Of a DNA stretch of 64,000 bases, positions 60,837 through 64,000 are shown one piece after another. Under the pieces are notes generated by a model. It made no database searches. It was not told where the DNA came from and worked only from the letters and a program-made list of their open reading frames with translations. Every line of letters begins with the position of its first letter. Position 1 is the first letter of the stretch. The stretch comes from Kitasatospora atroaurantiaca. Lineage in GTDB: Bacteria > Actinomycetota > Actinomycetes > Streptomycetales > Streptomycetaceae. The stretch is from contig NZ_VIVR01000001.1 of assembly GCF_007828955.1 (NCBI RefSeq), positions 2,542,001 to 2,606,000 on the forward strand, read 5' to 3'. Both the position numbers and the translations under genes were made by a program.

Positions 60837-62866
60837 CCACGGACCTGCTGACCGTCAGCGACCTGGCGGTGGACTTCGGGGCCGTGCCCGCCGTACGCGG
60901 GATCGACCTCCGGCTGCGGCGCGGCGAGACCCTGGGCATCGTCGGCGAGTCCGGCTCCGGCAAGTCGGTCACCGCACTGGCCGTGCTCGGGCTGCTGCCC
61001 GGGACGGCGGCGGTGCGCGGCTCGGTCCGGCTGGAGGGCCGCGAGCTGGTCGGCCTGCCCAACCGGGAGCTGGCCAGGATCCGGGGCCGGAAGGTCGCGA
61101 TGGTCTTCCAGGACCCGCTCTCCGCCTTCACCCCCGTCTACCGGATCGGCGACCAGATCGTGGAGGCCCTGCGCATCCACCAGTCGCTGGACCGCACCGC
61201 CGCGCGCAAGCGGGCCGCCGAGCTCCTCGATCTGGTGGGCATCCCGGCGCCGGAACGGGCGCTGGACAACTTCCCGCACGAGTTCTCCGGCGGTATGCGC
61301 CAGCGCGCGATGATCGCGATGGCGATCGCCAACGACCCGGACATCCTGCTCGCCGACGAGCCGACCACCGCGCTGGACGTCACCATTCAGGCCCAGGTCC
61401 TCGACGTGCTGCGCACCGCCCAGCGGGAGACCGGCGCGGCCCTGGTGCTGGTCAGCCACGACCTCGGGGTGATCGCCGGGATGGCCGACCGGGTCGCGGT
61501 GATGTACGCGGGCCGGGTGGTCGAGACGGCGGGCGTGGACGAGCTCTTCGCACGCCCCCGCCACCCGTACACGCTGGGCCTGATCGGCGCGGTGCCCCGA
61601 CTGGATACCGGCGGCGGGCCGCTGGTCCCGATCCCCGGCACCCCGCCCGCCCTGGGCTCGCTGGAGCCCGGCTGCCCGTTCGCACCGCGCTGCCCACTCG
61701 TGGAGGACCGCTGCCGGACGGCGGAGCCCCCGCTGACCGGCTCCGACGGGCACCTCGCGGCCTGCGTACGCGCGGACGAGCTGGCCGAACGCGGGCCGGC
61801 GCCGAGCGAGGTCTACCCGGTCCCGGTGGTGCCCCCGCCGGCCGTGGCCGTGCCCCGGGAGGAGCGCGAGCCCGTCCTGCGGGTGACCGGGCTGACCAAG
61901 ACCTTCCCGGTCCTGAAGGGCACCGTCTTCAAGCGCCGGGTCGGCGAGGTGTACGCCGTCGACGGGGTCGACCTGGACATTCGGCACGGCGAGACCCTGG
62001 GCCTGGTGGGCGAGTCGGGGTCCGGCAAGTCGACCACGCTGTTCGAGCTGCTGCGGCTGGCAAAGCCGGAATCCGGCCGGATCGAACTCCTCGGGCAGGA
62101 CACCGCCGGGCTCGACCGGGCGGGCGCGCACCGGCTGCGGGCGGACCTGCAGATCGTCTTCCAGGATCCGATGGCCAGCCTCGACCCCCGGCTGCCGATC
62201 AGCGACGTGATCGCCGAGCCGCTGCTCGCGCAGCGGGCGCCGCGCGAGCTGATCGCCCGCCGGGTGCCGGAGCTCCTGCGGCAGGTCGGGTTGGACCCGG
62301 CCCACGCCTCGCGCTACCCGCACCAGTTCTCCGGCGGGCAGCGGCAGCGCATCTCGATCGCCCGGGCGCTGGCGGTGCAGCCGCAGCTGCTGGTGCTGGA
62401 CGAGCCGGTGTCCGCGCTGGACGTCTCCGTCCAGGCGGGGGTGCTCAACCTGCTGCAGCAGCTCAAGGCCGAGCTCGGGCTGGCGTACCTGTTCGTCTCG
62501 CACGACCTCTCGGTGATCCGGCACCTCTCCGACCGGGTGAGCGTGATGTACCTGGGCCGCACGGTCGAGTCGGGCGCGGTCGAGGCCGTCTTCAGCCGGC
62601 CCAGGCACCCGTACACCCGGGCGCTGCTGTCGGCCGTCCCGCTGCCCGACCCGGCGGCCGAGCGGGCCCGCGAGCGCATCCTGCTGCCCGGCGACCCGCC
62701 CTCGCCGACGGAGCGTCAGGCCGGCTGCCGCTTCCGCACCCGCTGCCCGGTGTACGCGACGCTGGACGGTGTGCGGCGTTCGCCCTGCGAGCAGCAGTCG
62801 CCCCCGCTGGCGGAGGCCGCCCCGGGCGTCGACCACGCGGCGGCCTGCCACTACCCGGAGGCCTGA
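60833..62866 (+). CDS. Fused oligopeptide ABC ATPase (OppD-OppF in one chain)
   Basis: 677 residues from ATG 60833. Two complete ATPases are joined. In the OppD-like half Walker A is VGESGSGKSVTALAVLG (about 35-51), signature FSGGMRQRAMIA, Walker B LLADEPTTALD. In the OppF-like half Walker A is VGESGSGKSTTLFELLR (about 385-401), signature FSGGQRQRISIA, Walker B LVLDEPVSALD. Each half ends with the oligopeptide-type Cys-containing tail (GCPFAPRCPLVEDRC; GCRFRTRCPVYATLDGV), which in this family can hold an Fe-S cluster. It powers import through the two permeases. Fusion of D and F is common in streptomycetes. Confidence 0.95.
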   Translation: MTTDLLTVSDLAVDFGAVPAVRGIDLRLRRGETLGIVGESGSGKSVTALAVLGLLPGTAAVRGSVRLEGRELVGLPNRELARIRGRKVAMVFQDPLSAFTPVYRIGDQIVEALRIHQSLDRTAARKRAAELLDLVGIPAPERALDNFPHEFSGGMRQRAMIAMAIANDPDILLADEPTTALDVTIQAQVLDVLRTAQRETGAALVLVSHDLGVIAGMADRVAVMYAGRVVETAGVDELFARPRHPYTLGLIGAVPRLDTGGGPLVPIPGTPPALGSLEPGCPFAPRCPLVEDRCRTAEPPLTGSDGHLAACVRADELAERGPAPSEVYPVPVVPPPAVAVPREEREPVLRVTGLTKTFPVLKGTVFKRRVGEVYAVDGVDLDIRHGETLGLVGESGSGKSTTLFELLRLAKPESGRIELLGQDTAGLDRAGAHRLRADLQIVFQDPMASLDPRLPISDVIAEPLLAQRAPRELIARRVPELLRQVGLDPAHASRYPHQFSGGQRQRISIARALAVQPQLLVLDEPVSALDVSVQAGVLNLLQQLKAELGLAYLFVSHDLSVIRHLSDRVSVMYLGRTVESGAVEAVFSRPRHPYTRALLSAVPLPDPAAERARERILLPGDPPSPTERQAGCRFRTRCPVYATLDGVRRSPCEQQSPPLAEAAPGVDHAAACHYPEA

Positions 62867-62934
62867 CGGGCCGTACGCACATGGACAACCCCAGCAGAGG
62901 CCTGGGTGAACCGTACGCACAGGGTCAACAACAA

Positions 62935-63008
62935 CAGGGGCGCGGGGAACTGCGCGATCAACCGTGCACGTCCGTCGTGCCCTGGTCGCGCAGTTCCCCG
63001 CGCCCCTG
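62935..63008. repeat. Streptomycete intergenic inverted repeat (GGGGCGCGGGGAACTGCGCG type)
   Basis: Perfect 23-bp arms: CAGGGGCGCGGGGAACTG at 62935 continuing to 62957, and the complement 62986-63008, separated by 28 bases. This GCGCGGGGAACTGCGCGA/TCGCGCAGTTCCCCGCGC pair is a very common repeat after genes in streptomycetes, probably a terminator or RNA-stabilising hairpin of mobile-repeat origin. It follows the transporter operon. Confidence 0.88.
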
Positions 63009-63103
63009 GAGGTACCCCGACTCGTATGGTGAACCTGCGCCCTGATTCACCCGGTCGGGCCACCCCGCGCGCGGAGCCGACGACTCGTCAGTAATTTGCG
63101 ATC

Positions 63104-64000
63104 ATGTCGAGCGAACGCAATCCCCAGGTGGCAGCGACGCGATCGACGGCCGGCCGGGCGACCTTGGTGGCCACCGGGGCGACGGTGCTCCTCCTACTCG
63201 CCATCGTGCTGGGCAGCCGTGGCCTGAAGGACTTCGACTCGGCACTCGTCCCGTACACCGTGGCCACCGTCTTCCTGACCTTCGGCCTGGTCCACCGGTA
63301 CGTGATGTGGGTCTCCGCCCCCGCCGCCCGCAGGCTCCTCCGACAGGGCTGGCGGGCGGCGCTGTCCTGGGAGAACCTGCGCAGCGCTCCTACCGCCCTG
63401 CCGAGGATGATCGTCACCAATCTCGGCTTCCAGAGGTTCGTCGGCGCCCGTTCGCACGCCCGCTGGGCCGCGCACCAACTGATGTTCTGGGGCTGCCTGT
63501 TGGCGGCCGCCATCACCTTCCCGCTGACCTGGGGCTGGTTCACCTTCACCGCGTCCAGTGCAACCGGCCCCGGCTACGAGATGCGGCTCTGGGGCTTCAA
63601 GGTGCTCGGCTTCGACTCCGGCAGCTTCTTCGGCTGGGCTATGTACCACGGCCTCGACCTGGCGGCCGTGCTGGTGATCGCGGGCGCCGGGTACTTCCTC
63701 TGGCGGCGGATGCGGGACCGCGAGGCGGTCACCGGCCAGCGCTTCGGCTACGACTTCGTCCCGCTGCTCGCGCTGATCACCATCTCGGTGACCGGCCTGC
63801 TGCTCACCTTCTCCGAGATCGCCCTGCGCGGCGGCGGCTACCAGTTCCTGGCGATCCTGCACATGGCCTCGGTCGTGCTGACGCTGGTGTACCTCCCGTT
63901 CGGGAAGTTCTTCCACATCGTTCAGCGCCCGGCCGCGGTCGGCATGCAGCTGTTCAAGTACACGAGCCGCCGCAGGACCGAGGTCTTCGCCTGCCGCAAC
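63104..64000 (+). CDS. NarI-like multi-span membrane protein (partial)
   Basis: Runs off the right edge; 299 residues from ATG 63104 are present. Hydrophobic spans include TLVATGATVLLLLAIVLGSR, LVPYTVATVFLTFGLVHRYV, HQLMFWGCLLAAAITFPLTW, LAAVLVIAGAGYFLWRR and FLAILHMASVVLTLVYLPFG. Histidines in HARWAAHQLMF and ILHMASVV followed by KFFHI are placed like haem ligands of nitrate-reductase gamma subunits or related quinol-oxidising membrane proteins. Such genes usually precede a molybdopterin oxidoreductase, which would lie outside the window. TAATTT (63092-63097) directly before the ATG suggests a leaderless transcript. Confidence 0.72.
   Translation, partial: MSSERNPQVAATRSTAGRATLVATGATVLLLLAIVLGSRGLKDFDSALVPYTVATVFLTFGLVHRYVMWVSAPAARRLLRQGWRAALSWENLRSAPTALPRMIVTNLGFQRFVGARSHARWAAHQLMFWGCLLAAAITFPLTWGWFTFTASSATGPGYEMRLWGFKVLGFDSGSFFGWAMYHGLDLAAVLVIAGAGYFLWRRMRDREAVTGQRFGYDFVPLLALITISVTGLLLTFSEIALRGGGYQFLAILHMASVVLTLVYLPFGKFFHIVQRPAAVGMQLFKYTSRRRTEVFACRN

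Overview
The window is about 72% GC by eye, with strong third-position G/C bias, AGGAG-type ribosome binding sites, frequent GTG starts and long hairpin terminators. It also carries AdpA with a TTA codon, CebR and DasR operators, and Tat and lipoprotein signals. Together these place it in the chromosomal core of a streptomycete (Streptomyces, Kitasatospora or a close relative). No prophage, complete insertion sequence, CRISPR array, rRNA or biosynthetic gene cluster was seen.

Layout. 1-2.7 kb: a P-loop kinase (cut by the window edge), an LD-carboxypeptidase, and trpS behind a complete-looking ribosome-mediated attenuator (a 12-residue leader peptide with Trp-Trp and mutually exclusive hairpins). 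2.9-5.3 kb: an unknown protein, a NUDIX hydrolase and an ATP-grasp protein. 5.3-9.3 kb: a fused two-module ABC exporter. 9.5-16.7 kb: a TetR regulator divergent from a leucine/branched-chain acyl-CoA operon (acyl-CoA carboxylase beta and alpha, HMG-CoA lyase, acyl-CoA dehydrogenase), with two TTAA-N6-TTAA-like operators between them. 17-20.1 kb: a universal stress protein, a HAD phosphatase and a GNAT acetyltransferase; the last two end inside a small inverted-repeat element.

20.5-30.6 kb is the developmental and cellobiose block: adpA, ornA, tRNA-His, a thioesterase-like protein, then cebR, cebE, cebF, cebG and bglC with two CebR boxes. AdpA is the central regulator of differentiation. CebR represses uptake and cleavage of cellobiose. 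30.6-35.6 kb: a membrane-anchored protein, a spermidine-synthase-like protein, an unknown protein, an XRE/TPR regulator and a histidine phosphatase. 35.7-40.0 kb: a tightly overlapping three-gene operon (Cas4/RecB-like Fe-S nuclease, unknown protein with an OB-like tail, UPF1/Dna2-like helicase). This is the best candidate here for an undescribed DNA- or RNA-processing system. Two small unknown genes follow.

41.3-46.3 kb: pgi and a quinone-oxidoreductase-like gene lie between two identical tRNA-Lys(CUU) genes in 89-bp direct repeats, followed by proS. 46.4-54.2 kb: secreted and processing enzymes: a GH18 chitinase with a DasR-type box, a tricorn protease homologue, two paralogous small acidic proteins and a Tat-exported phospholipase C. 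54.4-56.4 kb: a pentapeptide-repeat protein carrying a 65-bp inverted-repeat insertion, and an ltrA-like gene with a one-base frameshift. 56.8-62.9 kb: a peptide ABC importer (binding lipoprotein, two permeases, fused double ATPase). The window ends in a NarI-like multi-span membrane protein cut by the edge.

The common theme is nutrient sensing linked to development: cellobiose (CebR), N-acetylglucosamine/chitin (DasR), branched-chain acyl-CoA (TetR), tryptophan charging (attenuator) and AdpA/bldA control.
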